A model generated the notes under the pieces. The model did no database searches and had not been told where the DNA came from. It saw nothing but the letters and a program-made list of their open reading frames with translations. A program made the position numbers and the translations under genes. Shown piece after piece: positions 17,050 to 26,351 of a DNA stretch of 64,000 nt; the first letter of the stretch is position 1, and every line of letters starts with the position of its first letter. The stretch spans positions 558,001 through 622,000 of the forward strand of contig CBDCSK010000015.1 in the NCBI GenBank assembly GCA_965221605.1, written 5' to 3'. Source of the DNA: Aldehydirespirator sp965221605 (GTDB lineage: Bacteria > Actinomycetota > Acidimicrobiia > Acidimicrobiales > Aldehydirespiratoraceae).

Positions 17050-19116
17050 ATGGACGATTCAATCGATCTTGAGGGCGAAGCGCTCGAGCTGCTACAGCGG
17101 CTGACCGATGACCCGGCTGCTGAGTTCCGGCCTGACCAGCTTGACGTGATTGTGACGTTGGCGGGTGATCGGGGTCGGGTGCTGCTTGTGCAGCGGACCG
17201 GTTGGGGCAAGAGCGCTGTGTACTTCATCGCCACCCGGCTACTCCGGGACCGAGGGCTCGGCCCCACGCTGCTGGTGTCGCCGCTGCTTGCGCTCATGCG
17301 GAACCAGATCGAGGCCGCCGAGCGGTTGGGGGTTCGCGCCGTCACCATCAACAGTTCGAACACCGACGAATGGGCAGAGGTGGAGGAACAGCTCGAGGCC
17401 GACGAGGTGGACGTACTGCTGATCTCGCCGGAGCGGCTGGCGAACCAGCAGTTCCGGAGTGAGGTGCTGCCGATCGTGGGCCAGCGCAGTGGCCTGCTGG
17501 TGATTGACGAGGCCCACTGCATCTCCGACTGGGGCCACGACTTCCGCCCTGACTATCGGCGCCTGGTGCGGGTACTTGATCTGCTACCCGCCAGCGTTCC
17601 GGTGCTGTGTTGCACGGCCACTGCCAACGACCGGGTGGTGGCTGACGTTACTGCTCAACTCGGAGCGGACCTTGCGCCTCTGAGAGGGCCGCTTGCACGC
17701 CATGGCCTCCGGCTCCACGCGCTGGACAAGCCGTCGCAGGCGGAACGGCTGGTGTGGCTCGCCCGGGTGATCGACGAGCTGCCCGGCACTGGCATCGTCT
17801 ACTGCCTAACTGTTGCCGACACCGAACGGGTCGCAGAATGGCTCCGGTCGCAGGGCATTGAAGCGGTGGCATACAGCGGTGAGAGCGACAACGATCATCG
17901 GCGGGCTGTCGAACAGGACTTGCTCGACAACAACATCGAGGTCGTGGTGGCCACATCCGCGCTGGGTATGGGATTCGACAAGCCCGACCTCGCGTTCGTG
18001 ATCCACTACCAGTCGCCCGGATCACCGGTGGCCTACTACCAGCAGGTCGGCAGGGCCGGACGGGGCCTCGCCGAGTCGTGGGGGATTCTCCTGCGGGGCG
18101 CCGAGGACGCCGACATCCAGGACTACTTCATCGGCTCAGCCTTCCCGCTGGCTGGTCTGGCTGAACAAGTAGTGGGCCTGCTGGAGCGTCGGGCCATCGC
18201 GATGACGAGGAGCGAGATCCTGACCGAAGTGAATGTCCGGCAGAGTCGGTTGGACAACCTGCTCAAGGTCCTTGAAGTGGAGGGCGCAGTGGAGCGCGAA
18301 GGCGGCCGGTGGTTGCGGACGCTCCTGCCGTGGACCTTCGATCATGACCGGGTCGCCTCGGTCACCGCCCTACGCCGGGCCGAGCAGATGCAGATGCGCA
18401 GCTACATCGACACCGATCAGTGCCGGATGAGGCTGCTGCGCGGATTCCTCGACGACCATGACCCCGATCCGTGCGGCACATGCGACAACTGCGCAGGCGA
18501 GAGCATGGACCGGACCTTCGATCCAGCCGTCATCCAGCAGGCCGTCGACTTCCTGCGCAAGTCCGAGCGGATAATCGAGCCTCGCAAGCAGTTTCCAGAC
18601 GGCAAGCGGATCGCGCTGGATGAGCGGCTCGAGAAGGGTCGTGCCCTGGCCGTGTGGGGCGATGGCGGCTGGGGTCGGCTGGTGCGTCGCGGCAAGCAAC
18701 AGGAAGGCCGGTTCGACGACCAACTCGTCAAGGCAGCACGCGACCTGATCCGCAGCCGATGGCGACCCGAGCCGGAGTGGGTGGCGTTCGTGCCCTCGCG
18801 GCGCCGTCCCGAGCTAGTGCGGGACTTTGCCCACGGGCTGGCGCAGGCGCTCGGGCTGGATTGCCTGGGTGCCGTCGTCAAGGTCCGCGACACCGAGCCG
18901 CAGAAGACGATGCAGAACAGCCAGCGGCAGTACCGCAACGTCGTGGACGCGTTCGAGATCGCCGGTGAAGTACGGTCGAGTCCAGTGCTGCTCGTGGACG
19001 ACATAGTTGACTCGCGCTGGACTCTCACCGTCGTCGGCTCGCTCCTGCGTGCGGCCGGGACGGGCCCGGTATACCCGTTCGCTCTGGCGGACACGGGCGG
19101 CAGGTCGGGAACATGA
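17050..19116 (+). CDS. RecQ-family helicase fused to a phosphoribosyltransferase-like domain
   Basis: 688 residues. RecQ core: Walker A TGWGKSA (about 50-56), DEAH box DEAHCISDWGHDFRPDYRRL (about 153) and motif VI QQVGRAGRG. Zinc-binding CGTCDNC follows near residue 480. The C-terminal 200 residues contain VLLVDDIVDSRWTLT near 645, a PRPP-loop-like signature of ComF-type phosphoribosyltransferases. RecQ-PRTase fusions next to DprA-like genes recur in accessory regions. Its stop overlaps the DprA-like ATG by 4 bases, so the two are co-translated. A role in DNA processing or defence is inferred. Confidence 0.88.
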   Translation: MDDSIDLEGEALELLQRLTDDPAAEFRPDQLDVIVTLAGDRGRVLLVQRTGWGKSAVYFIATRLLRDRGLGPTLLVSPLLALMRNQIEAAERLGVRAVTINSSNTDEWAEVEEQLEADEVDVLLISPERLANQQFRSEVLPIVGQRSGLLVIDEAHCISDWGHDFRPDYRRLVRVLDLLPASVPVLCCTATANDRVVADVTAQLGADLAPLRGPLARHGLRLHALDKPSQAERLVWLARVIDELPGTGIVYCLTVADTERVAEWLRSQGIEAVAYSGESDNDHRRAVEQDLLDNNIEVVVATSALGMGFDKPDLAFVIHYQSPGSPVAYYQQVGRAGRGLAESWGILLRGAEDADIQDYFIGSAFPLAGLAEQVVGLLERRAIAMTRSEILTEVNVRQSRLDNLLKVLEVEGAVEREGGRWLRTLLPWTFDHDRVASVTALRRAEQMQMRSYIDTDQCRMRLLRGFLDDHDPDPCGTCDNCAGESMDRTFDPAVIQQAVDFLRKSERIIEPRKQFPDGKRIALDERLEKGRALAVWGDGGWGRLVRRGKQQEGRFDDQLVKAARDLIRSRWRPEPEWVAFVPSRRRPELVRDFAHGLAQALGLDCLGAVVKVRDTEPQKTMQNSQRQYRNVVDAFEIAGEVRSSPVLLVDDIVDSRWTLTVVGSLLRAAGTGPVYPFALADTGGRSGT

Positions 19117-20213
19117 CGAGCGAGAGGTCTCGCGCCACCGCCGACATTGAGGAGGTGGTCGTCGAGTTCAGCGACGCAGTGCCCACCGCGCGCGTCACCA
19201 ACGAGCACGCGCTGGCTACGGTCCTGCTGGTCAGCCGCTTGGCCGGCATGGGTGTCCATCCACTGAAGGCGTCTGAGTATTGGCGACTGCTGGAGCACCT
19301 CGGTGTCGGCCACTCGGGCGCAGCGCCGGGGCCTTCTGGAGGAGGGCCGGGCCTCATTCTCGGCCAGAGCGAGGAGCAGCTCGTGCGAGAACACGGCCTG
19401 CCCGAGAAGCTCGCCGACCGGGTCTTCTGGCTCACCCAGCGATCCATCGCCTTGGCCTTCGCTCTCGACCATCTGGAGCAGTCCGGCATCAGGACGCTCA
19501 CCGTCTTCGACGAGCACTACCCGCGGCAGTGGCCTAACCGGCTCGGAGCCAAGGCCCCGCCGCTGGTCCACGCCGCCGGGGCTGTCGAGATGCTCGACAC
19601 TCCCGGACTGGGGGTGGTCGGCAGCCGCGACGTGTCCGAGGCCGGTGCCGCAGCCGCACGGGAGGTCGCCCGAGTCGCGGCCCGGCGGGGGCTGCCGCTG
19701 GTGTCGGGGGGCGCCCGGGGCGTGGACCAGCTTGCCATGGACGCTGCCTTCGAGGCTGGCGGTGCCGTCGTCGGGATCCTCGCCGAGTCGCTGTCCCGCA
19801 AGCTCAAACGCCCCGATGTCCGCCGGGCCGTGTACGACGACAGCGCAGTCATGTGCACTCCCTACAACCCCGACGCCCCGTTCAGCGCCGGCAACGCCAT
19901 GGGCCGCAACAAGCTGATCTACGCCCATGCCGCGCTCACGGTGGTCGTCGCCAGCGACCACGGTGCCGGCGGCACCTGGTCCGGCGCTGCGGAGGCCATT
20001 AAGCACGGCTACGGGCCGGTGGCGGTGTGGCGAGGCGACGGCGAGGGCCCGGGCAACGAGCCCCTCCAACAGCTCGGAGCGATCCCTGTCGGTGCCCCCG
20101 CCGACATCGAGACGCTCATCGACGATCCGCCCGCCCCGATATCCGAGCCGCGGCCAGCACGTGACAGCCCCGCCGGACAGCAGTCGCTGTTCGCAACGGC
20201 GAAGCCCGGCTAG
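19113..20213 (+). CDS. DprA/SMF-like (SLOG-fold) protein
   Basis: 366 residues. The Rossmann-like DprA core is plain: GVVGSRDVSEAGAAAAREVA, LVSGGARGVDQLAMDAAFEA, then NKLIYAHAALTVVVASDHGAGGTW. Genomic DprA loads RecA on incoming ssDNA; accessory homologues coupled to RecQ-PRTase probably sense nucleotides or DNA ends. The N-terminal 100 residues are less conserved than in housekeeping DprA. It is translationally coupled to the RecQ fusion upstream. Confidence 0.82.
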   Translation: MTSERSRATADIEEVVVEFSDAVPTARVTNEHALATVLLVSRLAGMGVHPLKASEYWRLLEHLGVGHSGAAPGPSGGGPGLILGQSEEQLVREHGLPEKLADRVFWLTQRSIALAFALDHLEQSGIRTLTVFDEHYPRQWPNRLGAKAPPLVHAAGAVEMLDTPGLGVVGSRDVSEAGAAAAREVARVAARRGLPLVSGGARGVDQLAMDAAFEAGGAVVGILAESLSRKLKRPDVRRAVYDDSAVMCTPYNPDAPFSAGNAMGRNKLIYAHAALTVVVASDHGAGGTWSGAAEAIKHGYGPVAVWRGDGEGPGNEPLQQLGAIPVGAPADIETLIDDPPAPISEPRPARDSPAGQQSLFATAKPG

Positions 20214-20278
20214 CTGCCCGCCGGCAGCCGTGATGCGTCCAGGTCGTTGAACCGGATCCAGGCGCTGGACCCTCGTAG

Positions 20279-22273
20279 CTAGGGGACCTCGGCTCGGAAC
20301 CAGCGGGTTGGTTGTGCGCTGCTGACGGCGGCGGGATCGCTGGTCTCCCAACTGGCCACGCGGGCGACGATGAAGTCTTGGCCTACGGCGAACTCGGCCC
20401 AGACCTCTGTCCCCTCGGTTCCGAAGGCGTCGGCCAGGCTCTCCCAGCCCCACCGGGTGCCGTCGGCTGACCATCCCACCCACCGCTGCGGCCACTCGGG
20501 CTCCTCGCCGGCGAACGTGTCCAACTGTGCGGACGCCATCCCGAACAGGAAGGCAAGGTCATCGGCGGTGAACGTGACGAGATCCTCGCCGGTGTCGGGA
20601 TCCTCGAACACCAGCGCGATCGCCTGACCGTCATCGACCTGGCGGATGCCGTCGGGCGGGGTGTCCGTCATTATGTCCTCGGGACCGAAGACATGCACGG
20701 CAGCGCCGTCGGCGAGATCCCACAGCGTGAGGCCGCCCTCGGGCTCGTTGTAGCGGAGTTCGTAGCCGTCCTTGGAGATCCGGCTCACAGCCGGCTCATT
20801 GCCGGACCCCGGCGGGACGTCCTGTGCCGTCGCCGTCAGGACGAGGCCGGCCGGGCCTACCACCGGGAGACCGGGATCCCGGAGGCCTTCAAGAGTCGCC
20901 ACCGTAGCCAGCCCCTCGCCCGGGGCTGCCCGTTGAACCGCCAACGACCGGCCGGTGCCGGGCCTCACCGTCCAGATCGTGCCGTCGGCCGAGACCGTCC
21001 CGGCGAAGAAGCCGGGTCCGAGCGACGGTCCCTCGCTCCACACAAACCCGTCAGGCGAGCTCAGAACCGTCTCACCCGAGTCATCGACCGCGATCAGCAC
21101 GTATCCCTCACCGGTGCCCGCAGCCGACGAGATCAAGGCGTCGAGACTGGATGCCACCTCTCCGGACAGGCCGTCGCTCACATACAAGCGGGTCTGAAGG
21201 GCGTCGAACGGGTTGGACAGGTCGAACATCTCGTCGAAGGTGAGGCCGACCTCGTCGTAGGTCAGATCCAGTTCGTCGTAGGTGAGGTCAGGCTCGTCGG
21301 TGATGACGAGGGCCCCGTAGGTGGCGACGAGGCTGAACGCAACGGAGGTCAAGTCGGAGTAGGGGTACGGGGCATCGGCGTCGACCAGCGTGAATGACAC
21401 CCCGTCGGGGGTGGGCAAGCTCAGTATCACCTTCTTGCCGGGCGGCAACAGACCGAGATCGTCGAGCAGCGCCTGACCGTCGAAGCCCGGCAAGGTCAAC
21501 AGCGGCACCACGAAGCGCTCACCCGACACGAGCACCGACGATGCCCGCAAGCTGAGGCCCGTATACGAAGAAAACGCCTCGGCCGGAATTTCGATGGCCA
21601 CCCCAGTCCACGTGGCGCCCTGATCATCGCTGAAGAACACCCGATCAGGACCGACGTCGGACCGGTCGATGTCGGGGATCCGGCCGGTGACGACCCAGCG
21701 ATCCGCAGACACGTTGACCTGTTCGGGGAACAGGTCCGCGGGCATGGGGACCTCGGTCCAGTCCCTGCCGTTGGCCGAGACGACGATCCGCTGCCCGAAG
21801 AATCCTCTGTCGCCCTCGTTCCACACGCGGGCCATCACCCGGCCGTCGCCGACCGACCTGAGTTCGAAGAGGTCGTCGAAGCCCGGATCGATCTCGGTCC
21901 ATTCCAGCACCGGGCCCGTGGGTGCACGCTGAGGCACCGTGGTAGCTGGAGAAGGCGCAAGCCCCTCTGCGGCCCCGCCGGAATTCGACGGGCCGGCTCC
22001 CGACCCGCCGCCATCAGCCTCATCGGGGGCGGGATCCGGATCGGTGCGGGGCGATTCGACGGGCGAGTCCGAGTCTGGTTCGGACGCCGATTCTGGATCC
22101 GGTGCTGCCGGTTGGTCAGCGACGGTGCCGGGGACCGGGGCGAGGTCGTCGTCGGCGCCGCAACCGGCGACGGCCCCGATGACCACCGCCATTGAGGCGG
22201 CGGCCACCATTGCAAGTCTCAGGGCACGACCGCTGGCGAGCAGCGAGCGCGAGTAGGTGGGAGTGCTCCGCAT
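20279..22273 (-). CDS. Secreted lipoprotein with beta-propeller-like (Asp-box) repeats
   Basis: 664 residues if started at MRSTPTYSRSLLASGRALRL; the frame is open 28 codons further but that part is an interspersed repeat. A hydrophobic stretch ends in a lipobox (VAGC), then a Ser/Pro/Asp/Glu-rich linker. The body contains Asp-box-like units (SDDQGATW, SANGRDW, SSPDGFVW, SADGTRW) typical of sialidase-type propellers. A short in-frame repeat, DLTYDE, occurs twice followed by GLTFDE. It is probably membrane-anchored outside the cell; function unknown. Confidence 0.7.
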   Translation of the reverse strand: MRSTPTYSRSLLASGRALRLAMVAAASMAVVIGAVAGCGADDDLAPVPGTVADQPAAPDPESASEPDSDSPVESPRTDPDPAPDEADGGGSGAGPSNSGGAAEGLAPSPATTVPQRAPTGPVLEWTEIDPGFDDLFELRSVGDGRVMARVWNEGDRGFFGQRIVVSANGRDWTEVPMPADLFPEQVNVSADRWVVTGRIPDIDRSDVGPDRVFFSDDQGATWTGVAIEIPAEAFSSYTGLSLRASSVLVSGERFVVPLLTLPGFDGQALLDDLGLLPPGKKVILSLPTPDGVSFTLVDADAPYPYSDLTSVAFSLVATYGALVITDEPDLTYDELDLTYDEVGLTFDEMFDLSNPFDALQTRLYVSDGLSGEVASSLDALISSAAGTGEGYVLIAVDDSGETVLSSPDGFVWSEGPSLGPGFFAGTVSADGTIWTVRPGTGRSLAVQRAAPGEGLATVATLEGLRDPGLPVVGPAGLVLTATAQDVPPGSGNEPAVSRISKDGYELRYNEPEGGLTLWDLADGAAVHVFGPEDIMTDTPPDGIRQVDDGQAIALVFEDPDTGEDLVTFTADDLAFLFGMASAQLDTFAGEEPEWPQRWVGWSADGTRWGWESLADAFGTEGTEVWAEFAVGQDFIVARVASWETSDPAAVSSAQPTRWFRAEVP

Positions 22274-22284
22274 CGAAGCGGGGT

Positions 22285-22312
22285 CACTCCCGCTCTTGTT
22301 CGCTGCGCTCAC
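22285..22312. repeat. Interspersed repeat, copy A (core only)
   Basis: A 28-base core beginning CACTCCCGCTCTTGTTCG. It is identical to the core at 40397-40424 and, on the other strand with one change, to 51247-51274. This copy lacks the adjoining GGGCCGCTCGG half. It lies 12 bases upstream of the lipoprotein start. Confidence 0.75.
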
Positions 22313-22324
22313 TGGTGCACCACC

Positions 22325-22371
22325 AAATCTGTAGAGAAACCCGTCACAGAGAGGCAAGATCCAACAGATTT
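22325..22371. repeat. 47-base element with 7-bp terminal inverted repeats, copy 1
   Basis: Starts AAATCTGTAGAGAAACCCGT and ends CAGATTT, the reverse complement of its first seven bases. A second 47-base copy with the same ends lies at 27167-27213; the first 22 bases are identical and the middle differs. It may be a tiny MITE or a hairpin-forming regulatory element. It is intergenic between the lipoprotein and GFA genes. Confidence 0.6.
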
Positions 22372-22411
22372 CGTGAACCTGGACTGCCGACTTCGGACGG
22401 ATCCTCAGACG

Positions 22412-22849
22412 TTACTCGCAGCTCCAGGCGGGCACGGCCGGGTCGAGAGTGTGGTAGTCGGAGGCGTCGTCCACGAACAGCGCACCCTCGGTGGTCAAGC
22501 CGGTGGGCACGTCCAGCGTGCCGGCGCAGATGGCGATGTGGTCGGCCTGGTCGCCGGGGCCCTCCAGAACCTTCCAGAACAGCGACCCGCCGCAGCTGCC
22601 GCAGAAGCCGTAGGCCACGTTGGGGTCGTCAGCGGGATGGTGCCAGGCGAGCGTGCCTTCGGACAGGACCCGCAGATCCTCACGGCGGCAGTTCGCGGCC
22701 GCCATGAAGTGGCCGGTCCAGCGGCGGCAGCGCCAGCAATGGCAGTTCCACACCGGGCGGATCGGGCCGTGCACCTCGTAGCTCACGGCACCGCACAGGC
22801 AGTGGCCCGAGGTCGGGGCGCCGGGCCCGGACTGGGTGTTCTCGTTCAC
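22412..22849 (-). CDS. GFA/CENP-V-type zinc protein
   Basis: 145 residues, full family length. Cysteine pairs GHCLCGAVSYE, NCHCWRCRRWTG and FCGSCGGSLFW are the zinc ligands of the GFA (glutathione-dependent formaldehyde-activating-like) fold. Most members are of unknown substrate; a link to formaldehyde from demethylation reactions nearby is only a possibility. No coupled neighbour. Confidence 0.88.
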   Translation of the reverse strand: MNENTQSGPGAPTSGHCLCGAVSYEVHGPIRPVWNCHCWRCRRWTGHFMAAANCRREDLRVLSEGTLAWHHPADDPNVAYGFCGSCGGSLFWKVLEGPGDQADHIAICAGTLDVPTGLTTEGALFVDDASDYHTLDPAVPAWSCE

Positions 22850-22947
22850 GGCAGCCCCTTCGGAGTTGCGGGCCGGCAGCGGTAGGGTCGCGATTGTTGC
22901 ACGGCACGGGGCCGGCCGGAACCCCGGTGCGAACTCTCGAGGTGACG

Positions 22948-24633
22948 ATGGCAGACCACGATCGCGGCTACGACTACGTGATCGTGGGCGGGGGGTCGGC
23001 CGGCTGCGCGCTCGCCAACCGGCTCAGCGCCGACCCTTCGACCTCGGTGCTGGTGCTGGAGGCGGGCCGGCGGGACTGGCGCTTCGACGTGTACATCCAC
23101 ATGCCGGCGGCCCTGTCGTTCCCCATCGGCAACCGGTTCTACGACTGGCAGTACACCTCCGAGCCCGAGCCCCACATGGGCGGCCGCCGCGTCTACCACG
23201 CCCGGGGCAAGGTCCTGGGCGGGTCCTCCAGCATCAACGGCATGATCTTCCAGCGGGGCAACCCCCTCGACTACGAGCGCTGGGCCGCCGACGAGGGGAT
23301 GGAGCGCTGGGACTACGCCCACTGCATCCCGTACTTCAAGCGCATGGAGGCCTGCCTGGCCGGCGACGACCACAGCGGCCCCGAACCAACCCGCGGCCGC
23401 TACCGGGGCGCGCAAGGCCCCCTCGTGCTGGAGCGGGGACCGGCTCTCAACCCGCTGTTCGAGGCTTTCCTGGCCGCCACCGAGCAGGCCGGACACCCCC
23501 GGACCGCCGACGTCAGCGGCTACCGCCAAGAGGGCTTCGCGGCCTTCGACCGCAACGTCCACCGGGGCCGGCGCCTGAGCGCGGCCCGGGCCTACCTGCA
23601 CCCGGTGCTGCGCCGCCCCAACCTGCACCTGGTCACCCGGGCCTACACCACCAGGATCCTCTTCGACGGCACGCGGGTCACAGGCGTCACATACACCAAG
23701 GGCGGCCGGACCCGCACCGCACACGCCGCCGAGGTGATCTGCTGCGGCGGCTCGATCAACTCGCCCCAACTGCTGCAGCTCTCCGGGGTGGGACCGGCCG
23801 GCCTGCTGCACAGCCACGGCATCGACGTCGTGGCCGACGTGCCCGCGGTCGGAGCCAACCTCCAGGACCACCTCGAGGTTTACGTCCAGTTCGCCTGCAA
23901 GCAGCCGGTGTCGATGCAGCCCAACCTGGCCAAGTGGCGCCGACCCTGGATAGGCCTTCAGTGGCTGGCCCGGCGCGGCCCGGGCGCCACCAACCACTTC
24001 GAGGCGGGCGGCTTCATCCGCAGCAACGACGAAGTCGCCTACCCGAACCTGATGTTCCACTTCCTGCCCATCGCGGTCCGCTACGACGGGTCGGTGCCGG
24101 AGGGCGGCCACGGCTACCAGGTCCACGTCGGGCCCATGTACAGCAACTCGCGCGGGACGGTGCAGATCACCTCCGCCGACCCCCGGGCCAAGCCAGCGCT
24201 CCGTTTCAACTACCTGTCCACCGATGAGGACCGCCGCGAGTGGGCGGAGGCGGTGCGCCACGCCCGCCACATCCTCAACCAGCCCGCCATGGACGCCTTC
24301 AACGGCGGCGAGGTGTCGCCCGGACCCGACGTCAGCACCGACGACGAGATCCTCGACTGGGTCCGCCGCGACGCCGAGACCGCGCTGCACCCCTCCTGCA
24401 CCGCCCGCATGGGCCTGGGCGACGACAGCGCCCTGCACCCCGACACGCTGGAGGTCCACGGAACCAGGGGGCTGCGGGTGGTGGACGCCTCATCGATGCC
24501 GTACGTGACCAACGGCAACATCTACGCGCCGGTGATGATGCTGGCCGAGAAGGCTGCCGACCTGATACGGGGCGACACGCCCCTGCCTCCCGAGCCGGTG
24601 GACTTCTACCGGGCCGGCCAATCGCCGGTGTGA
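22948..24633 (+). CDS. GMC-family FAD oxidoreductase, choline dehydrogenase-like
   Basis: 561 residues from the ATG at 22948; the frame is open 18 codons further. FAD-binding DYVIVGGGSAGCALANRL at the N-terminus, GMC signature GGSSSINGM and GGSINSPQLLQLSGVGP, and the C-terminal NGNIYAPVMMLAEKAADLI. The segment YDWQYTSEPEPHMGGR is typical of BetA. It most likely oxidises choline or another primary alcohol to the aldehyde. This would supply glycine betaine for the corrinoid methyltransferase operon at 34-40 kb, though the two are not linked by an operon. Confidence 0.85.
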   Translation: MADHDRGYDYVIVGGGSAGCALANRLSADPSTSVLVLEAGRRDWRFDVYIHMPAALSFPIGNRFYDWQYTSEPEPHMGGRRVYHARGKVLGGSSSINGMIFQRGNPLDYERWAADEGMERWDYAHCIPYFKRMEACLAGDDHSGPEPTRGRYRGAQGPLVLERGPALNPLFEAFLAATEQAGHPRTADVSGYRQEGFAAFDRNVHRGRRLSAARAYLHPVLRRPNLHLVTRAYTTRILFDGTRVTGVTYTKGGRTRTAHAAEVICCGGSINSPQLLQLSGVGPAGLLHSHGIDVVADVPAVGANLQDHLEVYVQFACKQPVSMQPNLAKWRRPWIGLQWLARRGPGATNHFEAGGFIRSNDEVAYPNLMFHFLPIAVRYDGSVPEGGHGYQVHVGPMYSNSRGTVQITSADPRAKPALRFNYLSTDEDRREWAEAVRHARHILNQPAMDAFNGGEVSPGPDVSTDDEILDWVRRDAETALHPSCTARMGLGDDSALHPDTLEVHGTRGLRVVDASSMPYVTNGNIYAPVMMLAEKAADLIRGDTPLPPEPVDFYRAGQSPV

Positions 24634-24750
24634 CGTGTGACGTAATTCACACCCCTTTTGACCTGTAGTTACTTGCAAATCGGCGCGGAGGGCGAGACAC
24701 TGGGATCAACGCCGAGATGCGGCGTTGAGAGAGCAAAGGGAGGAGCGAGA

Positions 24751-24900
24751 ATGAGTTCCATTCGTCGACTCGACATCAAGACAAGCGCCTCCACCGTGTG
24801 GCGCGACGCTCTGGGCCCCGGCTTCGCCGTGGCCGTGGGCGAGGGCCTGCTCCGGGTCGCCGGCTCGGCGGCCGGACGCCCCTACCGCGCCCATCGCTGA
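24751..24900 (+). CDS. Small 49-residue ORF upstream of metY
   Basis: Preceded by a strong GGGAGGAG 6 bases before the ATG, which argues that it is translated. The product (begins MSSIRRLDIK, ends GRPYRAHR) has no recognised domain and only the initiator Met and no Cys, so it does not look like a methionine/cysteine attenuator peptide. It is followed directly by two hairpins and then metY. It may be a leader ORF or a stand-alone small protein. Confidence 0.45.
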   Translation: MSSIRRLDIKTSASTVWRDALGPGFAVAVGEGLLRVAGSAAGRPYRAHR

Positions 24901-24939
24901 CCCACCGCGGGCGCGCATCGGCCGGCGCAGAGATCCCTC

Positions 24940-25021
24940 CTGAGGGTCAGGCACCCTCAGACAAGCTCGAGGCCCTGCCGGGATCGGTTCTCCCCCAAAG
25001 CCGATACGGCAAGGGCCTCGA
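24940..25021 (+). promoter_or_regulatory. Structured metY leader: two consecutive hairpins
   Basis: Hairpin 1 pairs CTGAGGGT (24940-24947) with ACCCTCAG (24953-24960). Hairpin 2 is long: TCGAGGCCCTGCCG (24967-24980) pairs with 25007-25021 with one bulged A, and ATCGG/CCGAT extends the stem inside; the loop holds CUCCCCC. The structures sit 29 bases before the GTG of metY. I see no SAM-I or SAM-IV core signature. A cis-regulatory RNA or attenuator is plausible. Confidence 0.5.
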
Positions 25022-25049
25022 CGCGTGTCAGCGCCGTAGGCTCGGCCTC

Positions 25050-26342
25050 GTGGTAGAGCCCGACTTCCTGCGCTTCGACACCCTGAGCCTGCACGCCGGT
25101 CAGCACAGCGATCCCACTACAGGGGCCCGGGCCGTCCCCATCTACTTCACCACCTCGTACACATTCGAGGACACCGACCACGCAGCCGGGCTGTTCAACC
25201 TCGAGATTCCCGGCCACATCTACTCCCGGATCTCCAATCCCACCGTCGCCGTGCTGGAGGAGCGGGTCGCGGCTCTCGAGGGCGGCGTGGGAGCCGTGGC
25301 CACCGCCAGCGGCCAGGCCGCCTTCTTCTTGGCCGTGGCCACCCTCATGGACACGGGGGGCCACATCGTGGCCAGCCGCAACATCTACGGCGGCACCCAC
25401 AACATGCTCAACCTCACCCTGCGGCGCTTCGGCATCACCACCACCTTCGTGGATCCCCGCCGCCCCGACGACTTCGCGGCGGCCATCGGCGCCGACACCC
25501 GGCTCGTCTTCGCGGAGACGCTCGGCAATCCCGGCATCGAGGTGCTGGACATCGGTGCGGTGGCTGCGGTGGCCCACGAGCACGGGCTGCCGCTGATGGT
25601 GGACGCCACCTTCTCGACGCCCTACCTGATCCAGGCTCTAGAGCACGGCGCCGACATCGTGATGCACTCGGCCACCAAGTTCTTGGGCGGCCACGGCGTG
25701 GCCCTCGGCGGGGTGCTCGTCGACGGCGGCCACTTCGACTGGGACGCATCTGGCCTGTTCCCGACGGTCACCGAGCCCTACGCCGGCTATCACGGCATCA
25801 GCTTCAGCCACGAGTTCGGCCCGAGCGCCTTCATCAGCCGGGCCCGGGTCGAGGGGCTGCGCGACTTCGGTGCCTGCATGAGCCCGGCCAACGCCTTCCA
25901 GATCCTTCAGGGGATCGAGACGCTGCCCCTACGGATGCAGCGCCACGTGGCCAACACCGCCGCAGTGGTCGAGGCGCTGGCCGCCAACGACGCGGTGAGC
26001 TGGGTCAAGTACCCCTCGATGCCCGACCACCCCGACCACGATCTGGCCCGCCGGCTCTACCCCCGCGGCACCGGCGCCATCCTGAGCTTCGGCATCGCCG
26101 GCGGGCGCGAAGCGGGAGCCAAGTTCATCTCCGCGGTGCGGCTGGCGTCTCACCTGGCCAATGTGGGCGACGCCAAGACCTTGGTGATCCACCCGGCCAG
26201 CACCACCCATCAGCAGATGTCGGCCAAGGACCTGGCCGCGGCTGGAGTGGGTGAGGACCTGGTGCGCATCTCGGTCGGCCTGGAGGACCCGCGCGACATC
26301 GTCGAGGACCTCGAGCGGGCCCTCAAGGCCTCCCAGCGATAG
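25050..26342 (+). CDS. metY: O-acetylhomoserine aminocarboxypropyltransferase (PLP)
   Basis: 430 residues from GTG. A full-length Cys/Met-metabolism PLP enzyme: SRISNPTVAVLEERVAALE, ETLGNPGIEVLDI, and the PLP lysine in HSATKFLGGHG (about K210). The length and IYFTTSYTFED/NPANAF features fit MetY rather than MetB/MetC. It converts O-acetylhomoserine plus sulfide (or methanethiol) to homocysteine (or methionine) in the cytoplasm. A structured leader precedes it. A hydrolase follows after 9 bases, likely co-transcribed. Confidence 0.9.
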   Translation: MVEPDFLRFDTLSLHAGQHSDPTTGARAVPIYFTTSYTFEDTDHAAGLFNLEIPGHIYSRISNPTVAVLEERVAALEGGVGAVATASGQAAFFLAVATLMDTGGHIVASRNIYGGTHNMLNLTLRRFGITTTFVDPRRPDDFAAAIGADTRLVFAETLGNPGIEVLDIGAVAAVAHEHGLPLMVDATFSTPYLIQALEHGADIVMHSATKFLGGHGVALGGVLVDGGHFDWDASGLFPTVTEPYAGYHGISFSHEFGPSAFISRARVEGLRDFGACMSPANAFQILQGIETLPLRMQRHVANTAAVVEALAANDAVSWVKYPSMPDHPDHDLARRLYPRGTGAILSFGIAGGREAGAKFISAVRLASHLANVGDAKTLVIHPASTTHQQMSAKDLAAAGVGEDLVRISVGLEDPRDIVEDLERALKASQR

Positions 26343-26351
26343 GCACAGCGC

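Noticed and set aside
24940..25021. Known SAM riboswitch upstream of metY
   Set aside because: The conserved core segments of SAM-I/SAM-IV are not visible; only hairpins can be supported.
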